Assembly: GCA_001939945.1 (NCBI GenBank)
Contig: MOEB01000002.1
Location: 62,001 to 126,000 of the forward strand
From: Aerophototrophica crusticola
Lineage (GTDB): Bacteria > Pseudomonadota > Alphaproteobacteria > Azospirillales > Azospirillaceae
Length of the DNA stretch: 64,000 nucleotides
Direction: 5' to 3'
In this document: positions 1 to 7,652 of the stretch, piece after piece
How positions within the stretch are numbered: position 1 is the first letter of the stretch
Layout: every line of letters begins with the position of its first letter
Program-made: the position numbers and the translations under genes
The notes under the pieces: generated by a model
What the model was told of the DNA's origin: nothing
Seen by the model: only the letters and a program-made list of their open reading frames with translations
The model's database searches: none

Positions 1-134
1 TGGTTCTGGATCTGCGTGGTCAGCAGCTTCAGGAACAGCTCGTAGTTCTGGCTCAGCTCGGCGGAGCTGTCCTTCTTGCCGTTGGCGGCGGTGGTGGCGC
101 CGGCGGTCTGGGCGTTGGCGGCAGAGATGGTCAT
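1..134 (-). CDS. flgD: Flagellar hook-capping protein FlgD, N-terminal part (cut by window start)
   Basis: Reading the minus strand from the ATG at 132-134 gives an N-terminus rich in Ala, Thr and Asn, followed by YELFLKLLTTQIQNQ. This is the family signature of FlgD, the scaffold that caps the growing hook and admits hook subunits. Only about 44 codons lie in the window, so the core and the C-terminal domain cannot be seen. It starts 21 bases after the stop of fliK on the same strand, so fliK-flgD very likely form one operon under the sigma-54 promoter in front of fliK. The family call rests on the short motif and on context. Confidence 0.8.
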   Translation of the reverse strand, partial: MTISAANAQTAGATTAANGKKDSSAELSQNYELFLKLLTTQIQN

Positions 135-155
135 GGCCCGGGTCCTCCTCGAACG

Positions 156-2213
156 TCAGATCCGCACATCGACCCGGCCGGGGGCGATGATTGGCGTGTA
201 GGCCGGCGGTGCCTGGACCTCGTCCGCCCTCGCGTCCGCGCCCATCCGCATGCCGAAGCCCCTGTCGCGTTGGCCCTGGTCCTCCCGCTGGGCCTGCTGG
301 CCCTGGTCACGCAAGGAGAAGCTCAGGCCGCCCGCCTCGGGGCGCAGACCGACGTCTTGCAAGGCCCGTTCCAACGCTCGGGAGTCCTTCTGCAAAAGGT
401 CGAGGGTGTAGGGATTCTCGGCCATGATCTTGGCCTTCATCCGCCCGTCGCCGCCGAACTCGATCTGCACGTCGATGCGACCCAGGTCGGTGGGGCGGAG
501 CTGGATGGACAGGCGGTCATTGCCTTCCTGCACCGCCCGCTGCACGTGCACCGCCACCTGGTTCAGTGCGGGTGGGTTCGGCCCGCCGCGGCCTTGGCGC
601 GCGGCGGCAAGTTGCTGGGCAAACTCCGTCGTGCCGGCCCGTGGGGCCTCCCCGGACACTGCCGGGCGCAGGGTGGGGTCCGTGGTCGGCTCTGCCAGGG
701 ACCGGCTGTCCGGTTGGTCACCGGCATTGTCCAGGGACGCCTCCGCGCCAGCACCCGCGGCGGCAACGGCAGTGGCTGTCAGGCTGCCCTGGGCAGCCTG
801 GGGGGCCGCGGGCTTGGCGGCAGTTTGTGCCGGCGCGGCAGGATTTGCCGAGGCCCCGGCAAGGTTGGCCGCCGCGTCCTCCGCCACGCCGTTCTTCTCG
901 CCGGCTTGCCGCTTCTCCTCGATCCGCGCGGCGCGCTGGGCAGCACCGGATTCCTCGCCGGCTTCCGTCGCCGTGGCTTGGAGGGCCATGCCGTCACCGG
1001 CGGGAACTGCCGCGGCGTCAGTGGCTGCCCCCGGCTTCGCCCCGTGCGGTTTGGCGGCCTGGACCTGCGCTGTCGCCGGCCGGGTCGGTGCGGCGTTGGG
1101 CGTGGTGGGGATGGCTGGTGCTGCCTCCACCACGACCGGGTCGGAAGTGGGCGCATCAGGGGACGCGGCGACCGCCAGCTCGTCGCCGGCAGCGACATCG
1201 TGGGCTTCCGGATCGGCCTGGACCATGTCAGTCGCCACGACCGTCCGGGCGTCGGAGACACCGGTCGGGGGGAGGGGCTTTGTACCGGACGCCGGCTCCC
1301 ATGCATCAGCCTGTGTCCCGGCTGGCGGCTTGGCGGGCTGCGGGGCCGCGACCGTCGGCTTCCCCGAATGGCTTTCCGCTTTCGCTGCCGCTGGTGGCTG
1401 TGCGGTGCCGGCCACCGGCGTGGGCTGCGCGACGGGCTCGGCCTTGGGGACCGTGGGCGTTTGCTTGACCTCGGCCGCCGCCGTTTCCCCGTCACCGGAC
1501 GGGCGCGCGACAGCCTTGTCCTCTGGCATCCGGGCCTTGGGAGCGGGAGACGGCACCAGGGGCGGTGCGACCACGGGGGCGGCCTGCGCCTGGTTGGGCT
1601 GGGGAGGCGTGACGACGGCCTCAGCCACTACCACGTCCTGATCCGCCCCCGCAGACACCGTCTCTGCCTCGGCAAGCTCCGGAATGTCCTGATGTGGCCG
1701 GTCTGTCGTCTCGAACGGAACCGCAGACATGCCGACCCCCTCGACCGGGACCATGGCAGCCGTGTCGGTGGGGACGGCAGGAGCGGGCAGGGGCTTGTCC
1801 GCCGTCAGCTTGGCTGCCACCGCGCCGCGGGCGAGGGGGACGGGGGTGGGGACCGTCGCCGGGGCCGGTGCCATGACGGGCGCCGTTCCCCCGGTGGCCA
1901 TCGCTTCAGCCTCCCCCGGGACCAGCTCGGGCATCGCAGCCCTGGCGACCAAGCCGCCCGGCAGGGCACCACCCGCTGCCCCGTCGCCCGCCGCCGGAAC
2001 CGGCTCGACCACGGGGAGGGCAGGGGATGGCGCAAGGCCAGCCGTCTGGACCTGCCCCGGCTGGGCCGGCGGCACCGTGCCGTCGGTCATCAGCCCGGCG
2101 AGCAGGCCGTTGAACAACCCCGCCGCCTCACCCGCCGTCGGGGTGGGTACCAGGGGGACGACGCCGGGAAGGGCGGTCTTCGACGCGGACGGGAGAAGGG
2201 CTGTCGTGGTCAT
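156..2213 (-). CDS. fliK: Flagellar hook-length control protein FliK
   Basis: This 685-residue protein has a very long Ala/Pro/Val/Thr-rich, low-complexity N-terminal region (about residues 1-560). A conserved C-terminal domain of about 100 residues follows, containing LSIQLRPTDLGRIDVQIEF, the FliK C-terminal signature that contacts FlhB and switches export specificity when the hook reaches full length. The long disordered part fits the molecular-ruler role. I chose the ATG at 2211-2213 (MTTTALLPS) because an upstream in-frame ATG would run through the sigma-54 promoter at 2249-2264. The gene lies directly upstream of flgD. The N-terminus has no recognisable fold, and family assignment rests on the C-terminal domain. 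Confidence 0.88.
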   Translation of the reverse strand: MTTTALLPSASKTALPGVVPLVPTPTAGEAAGLFNGLLAGLMTDGTVPPAQPGQVQTAGLAPSPALPVVEPVPAAGDGAAGGALPGGLVARAAMPELVPGEAEAMATGGTAPVMAPAPATVPTPVPLARGAVAAKLTADKPLPAPAVPTDTAAMVPVEGVGMSAVPFETTDRPHQDIPELAEAETVSAGADQDVVVAEAVVTPPQPNQAQAAPVVAPPLVPSPAPKARMPEDKAVARPSGDGETAAAEVKQTPTVPKAEPVAQPTPVAGTAQPPAAAKAESHSGKPTVAAPQPAKPPAGTQADAWEPASGTKPLPPTGVSDARTVVATDMVQADPEAHDVAAGDELAVAASPDAPTSDPVVVEAAPAIPTTPNAAPTRPATAQVQAAKPHGAKPGAATDAAAVPAGDGMALQATATEAGEESGAAQRAARIEEKRQAGEKNGVAEDAAANLAGASANPAAPAQTAAKPAAPQAAQGSLTATAVAAAGAGAEASLDNAGDQPDSRSLAEPTTDPTLRPAVSGEAPRAGTTEFAQQLAAARQGRGGPNPPALNQVAVHVQRAVQEGNDRLSIQLRPTDLGRIDVQIEFGGDGRMKAKIMAENPYTLDLLQKDSRALERALQDVGLRPEAGGLSFSLRDQGQQAQREDQGQRDRGFGMRMGADARADEVQAPPAYTPIIAPGRVDVRI

Positions 2214-2248
2214 GGGCGGGGGTCCTGCACTGGGTCCGTCCTGCGATA

Positions 2249-2264
2249 TGCAACCGGCGGGCCA
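2249..2264 (-). promoter_or_regulatory. Sigma-54 promoter of fliK-flgD
   Basis: On the minus strand the sequence reads TGGCCCGCCGGTTGCA. It has the invariant GG and GC separated by 10 bases and a full TTGCA -12 element, one change from TGGCACG-N4-TTGCA. It ends 35 bases before the fliK ATG, leaving room for a short leader. In alphaproteobacteria, late hook and basal-body operons are commonly RpoN-dependent and controlled by FlbD/FliX. Confidence 0.75.
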
Positions 2265-2399
2265 AACGTCTTGCCGTGGTTTGCCGCCTGGGCCGGCCGC
2301 GTCCAGGCACAAGGCGGAACTCTTTTCCCGGTCAGGGCCGGCCGCCGGGCAGACTTTGCCGGTTGGGCCGGCGCGCGGCGGCCGAACGCACGACGACAG

Positions 2400-2425
2400 G
2401 CCCGGCCCCGTTGGCAGGGCCGGGC
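2400..2425 (-). terminator. Hairpin downstream of flgN
   Basis: A perfect 9-bp GC stem (GCCCGGCCC/GGGCCGGGC) with an 8-base loop lies just after the flgN stop codon and before the fliK promoter. No U-tract follows on the minus strand, so it may be a weak terminator or a 3'-end stabilising hairpin that separates flgI-flgJ-flgN from fliK-flgD. Confidence 0.45.
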
Positions 2426-2444
2426 AGGATTGCTTGCGGACGCT

Positions 2445-2891
2445 TCAAAGCGTCTTGTTCAGGGAAGAGGGGCGGGTGGTCTTCCGGCCATAGGGGTCCT
2501 GGACGCCCAAGGTCGCGCGGCTGCTGTAGGGCCCGTCGTCGGCCCGGACCTGCTTGATGCTGGCGACGAGCGTGTCCACCACCGCCTGGGCGGCCTGGGT
2601 GGCGGCCTGCACGATGCCGGCATTCTCGGCCGCCAACTCGGCGAAGCGCCGGCCGGTGCCGTGCAGCCGCTCCTTCATCTCCGGGTCCAGGGCCTTGAAG
2701 CCCTCCACGTCCAGCCGGACGGTGCGGACCGCATCCTCGTAGGCCCGCAGCAGGATACCCTTCTTCTCCGCCACCTCGCCGAGCTGCTTCAGGTTGCGGC
2801 TGCGGACGATGCGGTTTTCCTCCTCGAACAACCCGGCCAACCGATCCATGGCGTCGATCAGCCCCTCGGCGCGGGCCAGGGCGGCGGTCAT
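2445..2891 (-). CDS. flgN: FlgN-family flagellar export chaperone (FlbY-like)
   Basis: This is a small (148 residues), mostly helical, charged protein. It starts MTAALARAEGLIDAMDRLAG and has a long central heptad-like stretch, as in FlgN chaperones that escort the hook-associated proteins FlgK and FlgL. The start codon overlaps the stop of flgJ in ATGA (2888-2891), so the two are translationally coupled. Caulobacter has a comparable small gene, flbY, after flgI. The longer in-frame reading that starts inside flgJ is rejected. Sequence conservation of FlgN proteins is low, so the family call rests on size, helicity and position. Confidence 0.7.
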   Translation of the reverse strand: MTAALARAEGLIDAMDRLAGLFEEENRIVRSRNLKQLGEVAEKKGILLRAYEDAVRTVRLDVEGFKALDPEMKERLHGTGRRFAELAAENAGIVQAATQAAQAVVDTLVASIKQVRADDGPYSSRATLGVQDPYGRKTTRPSSLNKTL

Positions 2892-3226
2892 GCCGGCCCC
2901 CCGGCCACTTCCTGCATGCGCAGGAGCTGGGCCTTCATCTGCTGGGCGATGCCCACGCCGCCGGAGGAGGCGACCATCTTGCCGTACTCCTCCACCATCA
3001 TGCCGCGCCACATCTCCTCGGCATGGCCGCCGCCGAAGGTGGGGTCCACCTCCAGCCCGGACCACATCTGGGAGAACATGCTGGACAGGAACACGGCCTC
3101 GAAGTCCCTGGCGGTCTTGTCCAGTTCCGGACCGGCGCCCTTGCCCAGCCGGGGCATGTTGAGCCCGCGGGCCTGGGCCAGGGACTGGGCGTCGTAGCCC
3201 GGGGGGGAGAGGGTCATGTCGGCCAT
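2888..3226 (-). CDS. flgJ: Short FlgJ/CheL-type rod-binding protein
   Basis: The 112-residue product contains LDKTARDFEAVFLSSMFSQM followed by GGGHAEEMWRGMMVEEYGKM. These are the two conserved helices of the rod-binding domain of FlgJ, which helps assemble the flagellar rod in the periplasm. The C-terminal muramidase domain found in enteric FlgJ is absent. This short form, called CheL in Caulobacter, is normal in alphaproteobacteria, where a separate hydrolase opens the cell wall. The ATG (3224-3226) shares one base with the flgI stop codon (TGATG) and the stop overlaps the flgN start, so the gene sits in a coupled flgI-flgJ-flgN operon. Confidence 0.88.
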   Translation of the reverse strand: MADMTLSPPGYDAQSLAQARGLNMPRLGKGAGPELDKTARDFEAVFLSSMFSQMWSGLEVDPTFGGGHAEEMWRGMMVEEYGKMVASSGGVGIAQQMKAQLLRMQEVAGGPA

Positions 3227-4377
3227 CACATCACCTCGATCTCGGCTTGCAGCGCGCCCGCCGCCTTGATCGCCTGGAGGATGCTGATCATGTCGCGCGG
3301 GCCGATCCCCAGCGCATTCAAGTTCTGTACCAACTCCTGAAGGGTGACACCGGCGGGAAGCACGGCCAGCTTCTTGTCGGCACCCTCGTCCGCCTGGATC
3401 TGGGTACGCGGCACCACCGCAGTCTGGCCGCCCTGGCTCAGGGCATTGGGCTGGCTGACCTGGGGCGTCTCCGTGATGGTGACCTTCAGGTTGCCCTGGG
3501 CCACGGCCACCGGGCTGATCCGGACATTGTCGCCGATGACGATGACGCCGGAGGCCTCGTCGATCACCACCCGGGCCGCCTGGTCCGGGGTGACGCGGAG
3601 CTGCTCCACGTCCCGAATGAAGCTGACCAGGTCGGCGCGGCGCGCCTGGGGCACGTCCACCACCACGTTGGCCGGGTCCGCGGCGCGGGAGGCGTTGGGC
3701 CCGAACACCCGGTTGATGGCTTCCGACACCCGCATGGCCGTGGTGAAGTCGGGGTTGCGCAGGGACAGGCGCATGCTGCCCAGGTCGCGCAGGTCGAAGT
3801 CGATGGACCGCTCCACGATGGCGCCGCCGGCGATGCGGCCGGCGGTGGGCACCCCCTTGGTGATGCTGGCCGCGGCGCCTTGCGCGCTGAAACCCGCCAC
3901 CGCCACGGCCCCTTGGGCCACGGCATAGACTTCCCCGTCGGCGCCCATCAGCGGCGTCACCAGCAGGGTGCCGCCCATCAGGTTCTTGGCGTCGCCCAGG
4001 GTGGCGACGGACACGTCGATGCGGGTGCCCTGGCTGCTGAAGGGCGGCAGGGTGGCCGTGACCATCACGGCGGCGATGTTCTTGGTCCGCAGGGTCTGGC
4101 CGCGGACGTTCACGCCCAGCCGCTCCAGCATGCCGATCAGGCTCTGCTCGGTGAAGGGGCTGTTGTTGATCGTGTCGCCGGTCCCGTTCAGGCCGACCAC
4201 CAGGCCATAGCCCACCAGCATGTTGTCCCGCACGCCCTCCACGTCCGCGATGTCCTTGATCCGGGACTGGGCCATCACTGGCGCCGGCAGGAACAGGCAG
4301 GCGCCCAGGGCCAGGGTGCCCAGCAGGCGCAGGGCGGTCCGGATGGGGCGGCGGGCGGCGGTGCGGTCGGTTCTCAT
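3226..4377 (-). CDS. flgI: Flagellar P-ring protein FlgI
   Basis: This 383-residue precursor begins with a basic N-terminus and a hydrophobic signal peptide ending near PVMAQ. The mature part opens with RIKDIADVEGVRDNMLVGYG and then GLNGTGDTINN, the typical FlgI start. FlgI forms the P ring around the rod in the peptidoglycan layer, with FlgA as its assembly chaperone (encoded at 6.6 kb). The ATG at 4375-4377 was chosen because it gives a proper signal peptide and lies 87 bases below the sigma-54 promoter. It is the first gene of flgI-flgJ-flgN and is divergent from fliX, the same arrangement as in Caulobacter. Confidence 0.95.
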   Translation of the reverse strand: MRTDRTAARRPIRTALRLLGTLALGACLFLPAPVMAQSRIKDIADVEGVRDNMLVGYGLVVGLNGTGDTINNSPFTEQSLIGMLERLGVNVRGQTLRTKNIAAVMVTATLPPFSSQGTRIDVSVATLGDAKNLMGGTLLVTPLMGADGEVYAVAQGAVAVAGFSAQGAAASITKGVPTAGRIAGGAIVERSIDFDLRDLGSMRLSLRNPDFTTAMRVSEAINRVFGPNASRAADPANVVVDVPQARRADLVSFIRDVEQLRVTPDQAARVVIDEASGVIVIGDNVRISPVAVAQGNLKVTITETPQVSQPNALSQGGQTAVVPRTQIQADEGADKKLAVLPAGVTLQELVQNLNALGIGPRDMISILQAIKAAGALQAEIEVM

Positions 4378-4464
4378 GGTCCTGGCCCTTCGGCTCTGGC
4401 CCCCGTCGCACCCGGCAGAATTGGCCGGGCAGGGCAGGGGCATGCAACGTCTCGCGACCCATGA

Positions 4465-4480
4465 TGCCAGAAGCGTGCCA
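4465..4480 (-). promoter_or_regulatory. Sigma-54 promoter of flgI-flgJ-flgN
   Basis: The minus strand reads TGGCACGCTTCTGGCA. It has a perfect TGGCACG -24 element, GG-N10-GC spacing and a -12 element TGGCA that differs from TTGCA at one base. It lies in the 244-base divergent region between flgI and fliX. FlbD, whose activity FliX controls, is the likely activator; I did not identify a convincing ftr enhancer site. Confidence 0.8.
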
Positions 4481-4621
4481 ACCCGCCCCCGGCCGCCGGG
4501 CTGCAAAATTGCCCTAGTCGCGCCATTCGGCCGGGTGGTACCTATATGAGGCGGGGTGGGCCTCCGCCCCCCATGTCGGCTTCCCAGCCCCGCAGCCCGG
4601 AAAGACAGTGTCGCCACGGCC

Positions 4622-5035
4622 ATGAAGATCGAGGGTCCCGGTCAACTCCGCCCCGGACAGGTCCGCAAGGCCCCGCGCAGCGGCAGCGGTTCCGACTTCC
4701 TGCGCCATTTGGGCGGCGGGGACGAGTCGGGTGCCAAGGTGGCCGGCGCGCAATCGGCTGCCGCCATCAACCCCCTGTTCGCGCTGCAAGAGGTGGACGA
4801 CGCCCTGAACGGCAAGCGCAAGGCCGTGGAGCGGGCGGAGGATATCCTGGACCGGCTGGACGAGCTGCGGCTGGGCCTGCTGACCGGCAGTTTCCCCCGG
4901 GAAAAGCTGGTTGAACTCGTGCGCATGGTGCAGGCCCGCCGGGCTGGCGTGGACGACCCGGGGCTCCAGGCCGTGCTGGATGAGATCGACCTCCGGGCGC
5001 AGGTGGAGATCGCGAAGCTTACCCCTGGGCCGTGA
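4622..5035 (+). CDS. fliX: Flagellar assembly trans-acting factor FliX
   Basis: The 137-residue protein begins MKIEGPGQLR and has a helical C-terminal half (FALQEVDDALNGKRKAVERA, then REKLVELVRMVQARRAGVDD). This matches FliX, which is confined to alphaproteobacteria. FliX couples assembly of the early flagellar base to late-gene expression by regulating the sigma-54 activator FlbD. An upstream ATG at 4556 would add 22 residues that do not look conserved, so I used 4622. There is no clear Shine-Dalgarno before it. Divergence from flgI is a conserved arrangement and supports the call. flbD itself is not in this window. Confidence 0.88.
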   Translation: MKIEGPGQLRPGQVRKAPRSGSGSDFLRHLGGGDESGAKVAGAQSAAAINPLFALQEVDDALNGKRKAVERAEDILDRLDELRLGLLTGSFPREKLVELVRMVQARRAGVDDPGLQAVLDEIDLRAQVEIAKLTPGP

Positions 5036-5077
5036 TCGATTCACTATAACGCTGTTTTATCAAGCATTTAGTGATCC

Positions 5078-5106
5078 TTGCGAGTAGCAGGGCTCCTCCC
5101 TATACT
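5078..5106 (+). promoter_or_regulatory. Sigma-70-type promoter of dksA
   Basis: TTGCGA (5078-5083) and TATACT (5101-5106) are 17 bases apart, and the -10 hexamer matches 5 of 6 consensus positions. Transcription would start near 5113, giving a leader of about 30 bases that carries AAGGAT ahead of the dksA ATG. Confidence 0.6.
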
Positions 5107-5142
5107 CCGGCGCGTCTCGGCCCTAAGGATCGGACCGTCATA

Positions 5143-5574
5143 ATGCCGTCGTCATCCTACGCGCAGCTTCCCCCGGACTACCGCCCGTCCGAAGACGAAG
5201 AATTCATGAATCCCGTCATGAAGGAGTATTTCCGCCAGAAGCTTCTGCGCTGGCGGGCCGAACTCCTGCGGGACTCCACGGAAACGCTCCAGAGCCTGCA
5301 CGATGATGGCGGCCTGCAGGAGCCGGACATCTCCGACCGTGCCACGCTGGAGACCGACCGCGCCCTGGAACTGCGGACCCGCGACCGGGAGCGCAAGCTG
5401 ATCGCCAAGATCGATTCGGCGCTGGAGCGGCTGGAAGCCGACGAGTACGGCTTTTGCGAGGAGACGGGGGAGCCCATCGGCGTCCGCCGGCTGGAAGCCC
5501 GCCCCATCGCGACGCTGAGCCTGGAAGCCCAGGAGCGCCATGAGCGCCTGGAGCGTACCCACCGCGACGATTGA
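5143..5574 (+). CDS. dksA: RNA polymerase-binding transcription factor DksA
   Basis: This 143-residue protein has an N-terminal coiled coil whose tip carries EPDISDRATLETDRALELRT; the acidic residues there act in the RNA polymerase secondary channel. The globular end reads EYGFCEETGEPIGVRRLEAR. Gammaproteobacterial DksA has four zinc cysteines here, but only one Cys is present, as in other alphaproteobacterial DksA proteins. It works with ppGpp in stringent control of rRNA and amino-acid promoters. I chose the ATG at 5143 for the AAGGAT upstream. It has its own promoter and a strong terminator and sits between two flagellar operons, an arrangement shared with relatives. Confidence 0.92.
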   Translation: MPSSSYAQLPPDYRPSEDEEFMNPVMKEYFRQKLLRWRAELLRDSTETLQSLHDDGGLQEPDISDRATLETDRALELRTRDRERKLIAKIDSALERLEADEYGFCEETGEPIGVRRLEARPIATLSLEAQERHERLERTHRDD

Positions 5575-5601
5575 GGCGCCGTCATCCACGGCGCCTTTTT
5601 T
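5574..5601 (+). terminator. Rho-independent terminator of dksA
   Basis: A perfect stem AGGCGCCGT/ACGGCGCCT with a 5-base loop begins at the last base of the dksA stop codon. It is followed by a run of six T. Confidence 0.88.
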
Positions 5602-5606
5602 GTGGG

Positions 5607-5638
5607 ACGGGCCCCGCCATGACGGCGGGGCCCGTTTT
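5607..5638 (+). terminator. Second, tandem terminator hairpin
   Basis: A perfect 12-bp stem (ACGGGCCCCGCC/GGCGGGGCCCGT) with loop ATGAC is followed by TTT. It lies directly behind the dksA terminator, so the pair forms a tandem barrier before the convergent flgH. Confidence 0.75.
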
Positions 5639-5644
5639 GATTCC

Positions 5645-5726
5645 GTAGGTCGGGGTGACCATCGGGAACCCCGACAACCCGGCGAACGTGACGTGTTGGG
5701 GTTCGCATGCGCTCACCCCAGCCTAC
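5645..5726. repeat. REPIN-type paired palindrome, copy 1
   Basis: Two stem-loops face each other. The left one is GTAG followed by GTCGGGGT, an 11-base loop and ACCCCGAC. The right one, read on the other strand, is GTAG followed by GCTGGGGT, a loop and ACCCCAAC. GTAG at the foot of a hairpin is the hallmark of REP sequences mobilised by RAYT (TnpA-REP) proteins, and inverted pairs are REPINs. It fills the space between dksA and flgH. Related copies lie at 30709 and 53842. Confidence 0.72.
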
Positions 5727-5804
5727 AAGGAACAAAGGCCTATCGCGGCGCAGGACAGTTTTCCTGCGCCGCGATTGCCTACCCCACCGGCAAGTCCTGC
5801 CGGG

Positions 5805-6566
5805 TCAGAAGGGGTTCAGCACTTCCAGCACCTGCTGGCCCCAGCGCGGCTGCTGCACGTCGCTGACCGTGCCCTTGCCGCCGTAGCTGATGCGGGCCTC
5901 GGCAATCTTTTCATAGCTGATGGAATTGGCGTTGGTGATGTCCTCGGGCCGGATGATGCCGGACAGCAGCAGCTCCCGCAGCTCGTGGTTCACACGGACC
6001 TGCTGCTTGCCCTGGACGACCAGGTTGCCGTTGGGCAGCACCTGGGTGATCAGCGCCGCGACGCGGAGGTTGATCTGTTCCTGCCGCTGGATCTGGCCGT
6101 CGCCGGTGCTGCTGCTGGCGCCGCTGGTGCTGACCAGGGAACCCGTGTCCGACAGCCCGGTGGCCCGGGCCACGTTGCGCTCGAAGCCGAAAAGGGTGGG
6201 GATGCCCAGGCTGTCGCTGCCGTCGCGGCTGCGGGTGGTGGAATTCTGCATCTGGGCGCGGTCGTTGATCTGGATGGTCACGGTGAGGATGTCGCCCACC
6301 CGGGTGGCGCGCTGGTCCTTGAAGAAACCGCGGGCGCCGGTACGCCACAGGCTGTTGGGCTGCTGCTCCATGACCGGGGCCTGAGGCATGGGCATGTGGA
6401 CCGGGCGGTAGTTGGGGTCCGTCTGCGGGTTCTCGATCCCCGCCAGGGTCGGCGCCTTCCCGATCTCTGCCAGGCGCTCCGCGGTGCTGCAGGCGGAGAG
6501 GCCGAGGGCCGAGACGGCCAGGACTGCGAGGGTGGGGATGCGCTTGGACGGCTTGCGGGCGGACAT
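5805..6566 (-). CDS. flgH: Flagellar L-ring lipoprotein FlgH
   Basis: This 253-residue protein has a lipoprotein signal ending in the lipobox LSAC (Cys26). After a variable linker come NSLWRTGARGFFKDQRATRV and GDILTVTIQI, the conserved FlgH core, and it ends with a typical C-terminus in VLNPF. FlgH forms the outer-membrane L ring around the distal rod. It is the last gene of flgF-flgG-flgA-flgH on the minus strand, 11 bases after flgA. No clear terminator follows; the REPIN copy and the dksA terminators lie beyond it. Confidence 0.95.
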   Translation of the reverse strand: MSARKPSKRIPTLAVLAVSALGLSACSTAERLAEIGKAPTLAGIENPQTDPNYRPVHMPMPQAPVMEQQPNSLWRTGARGFFKDQRATRVGDILTVTIQINDRAQMQNSTTRSRDGSDSLGIPTLFGFERNVARATGLSDTGSLVSTSGASSSTGDGQIQRQEQINLRVAALITQVLPNGNLVVQGKQQVRVNHELRELLLSGIIRPEDITNANSISYEKIAEARISYGGKGTVSDVQQPRWGQQVLEVLNPF

Positions 6567-6577
6567 GGGGCGGCTCC

Positions 6578-7603
6578 TCAGCGGGCGAGGGTGGTATTGG
6601 CGTCGGCGGCGCGGATGCGTGACGCCGGGGTCGCCTTGGGCTGAGCAAGAGGCATGCCAGTCGGGTCCACCACCACCAGGTCCGGCCCGGCCACCACCGC
6701 TTCCAGCACCCGGTTGCTGCTGGTGTTGCTGACCCGGATGGGCTGGCCGGCGGCGCCGTCGGTCAGGGCGCGGCCCTGGGCCGTCAGGGTCATGCTGGGG
6801 GACTTCACCATAATGGTGACCAGCGTGCCCTTCTGGATCACCGTGGCGGCGCGCACGTCGCGGGCCCGCACGGGCTGGTTGGGGTTGATGCCGCTGCGGG
6901 CCACCATGCCCACCAGGGCCTTGGCATCCGTCACCACGTCCGCGCCGGCCTTGTCACGGGCCACCTTGCCCCAGACCACGTCGGCATCGGTCACCAGCTC
7001 GCCAGGGTTCAGGCGACGGGACAGGACGGGGACCTCCAGCACCTCCACGGCGCGGCCGCCCACGGCCTGCCGCAGCACGGTTTCCCCGCCCGCGGTGCCG
7101 ACGATCTCCGCCGTCACCCGGCCGCGGGCGGCGTCATAGGCAAGATTTTCCACCCGCACCGCGCCATCGCTGCCGGTGGGCAGGAACAGCATCAGGGAGC
7201 GGTTGTCCAGGGTCACCTCGAGATTGGCCGGGGCGCCGGACCGCTCCAGCGCCTCGACCAGCGCCTCGCGCACGGCCGCCGCGTCCACCTGCACCGCGTC
7301 CCGCTGCACGCTCACCCGGTCGGCGCCGCCCAGGGGGCGCCAGGCCAAGCCGTTGGCGGCGGCGATGCGGGCCAGGGCATTGGCATCCAGGGTCACCGAC
7401 CGGCCCAGGTTGGGGGCGGCACCCACCACCCGTGCCGCCTGCTCCGGCTCCAGCCCATCGAACAGGTCGCCCAGGGTCACCTGGTTCCCGGCAATCCGCG
7501 CCTCGGCCTTCAGCGTCGCGGCGGCGGCCGGGCCGGCCAACAAGCTGCCGGCGAGCAGCAGGGCGGCGAGGGGGCGCAACAGCTTGGAGGGGGCGGCGAT
7601 CAT
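6578..7603 (-). CDS. flgA: Flagellar P-ring assembly chaperone FlgA
   Basis: The 341-residue precursor has a clear signal peptide (MIAAPSKLLRPLAALLLAGS, cleaved near GPAAA). Its C-terminal half carries the SAF/FlgA features RRLNPGELVTDADVVWGKVA and GMVARSGINPNQPVRARDV. FlgA is the periplasmic chaperone for P-ring (FlgI) assembly. The protein is longer than enteric FlgA because of an extra N-terminal region, common in alphaproteobacteria. An in-frame ATG 33 bases upstream exists, but the ATG at 7603 has GGAAAGGA eight bases before it and gives a clean signal peptide. It lies between flgG and flgH. Confidence 0.88.
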   Translation of the reverse strand: MIAAPSKLLRPLAALLLAGSLLAGPAAAATLKAEARIAGNQVTLGDLFDGLEPEQAARVVGAAPNLGRSVTLDANALARIAAANGLAWRPLGGADRVSVQRDAVQVDAAAVREALVEALERSGAPANLEVTLDNRSLMLFLPTGSDGAVRVENLAYDAARGRVTAEIVGTAGGETVLRQAVGGRAVEVLEVPVLSRRLNPGELVTDADVVWGKVARDKAGADVVTDAKALVGMVARSGINPNQPVRARDVRAATVIQKGTLVTIMVKSPSMTLTAQGRALTDGAAGQPIRVSNTSSNRVLEAVVAGPDLVVVDPTGMPLAQPKATPASRIRAADANTTLAR

Positions 7604-7652
7604 GGCGGCAATCCTTTCCCGGTCGGGCGACATCAACGGTCAGGCGACGCGA

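Noticed and set aside
270-3197. 975-codon open frame on the plus strand opposite fliK, flgN and flgJ
   Set aside because: It is an antisense frame kept open by the high GC; it crosses three well-supported flagellar genes and a sigma-54 promoter and has no family features.
5574-5726. CRISPR array suggested by dense palindromes after dksA
   Set aside because: There are two terminators and one REPIN, with no regularly spaced identical repeats or cas genes.
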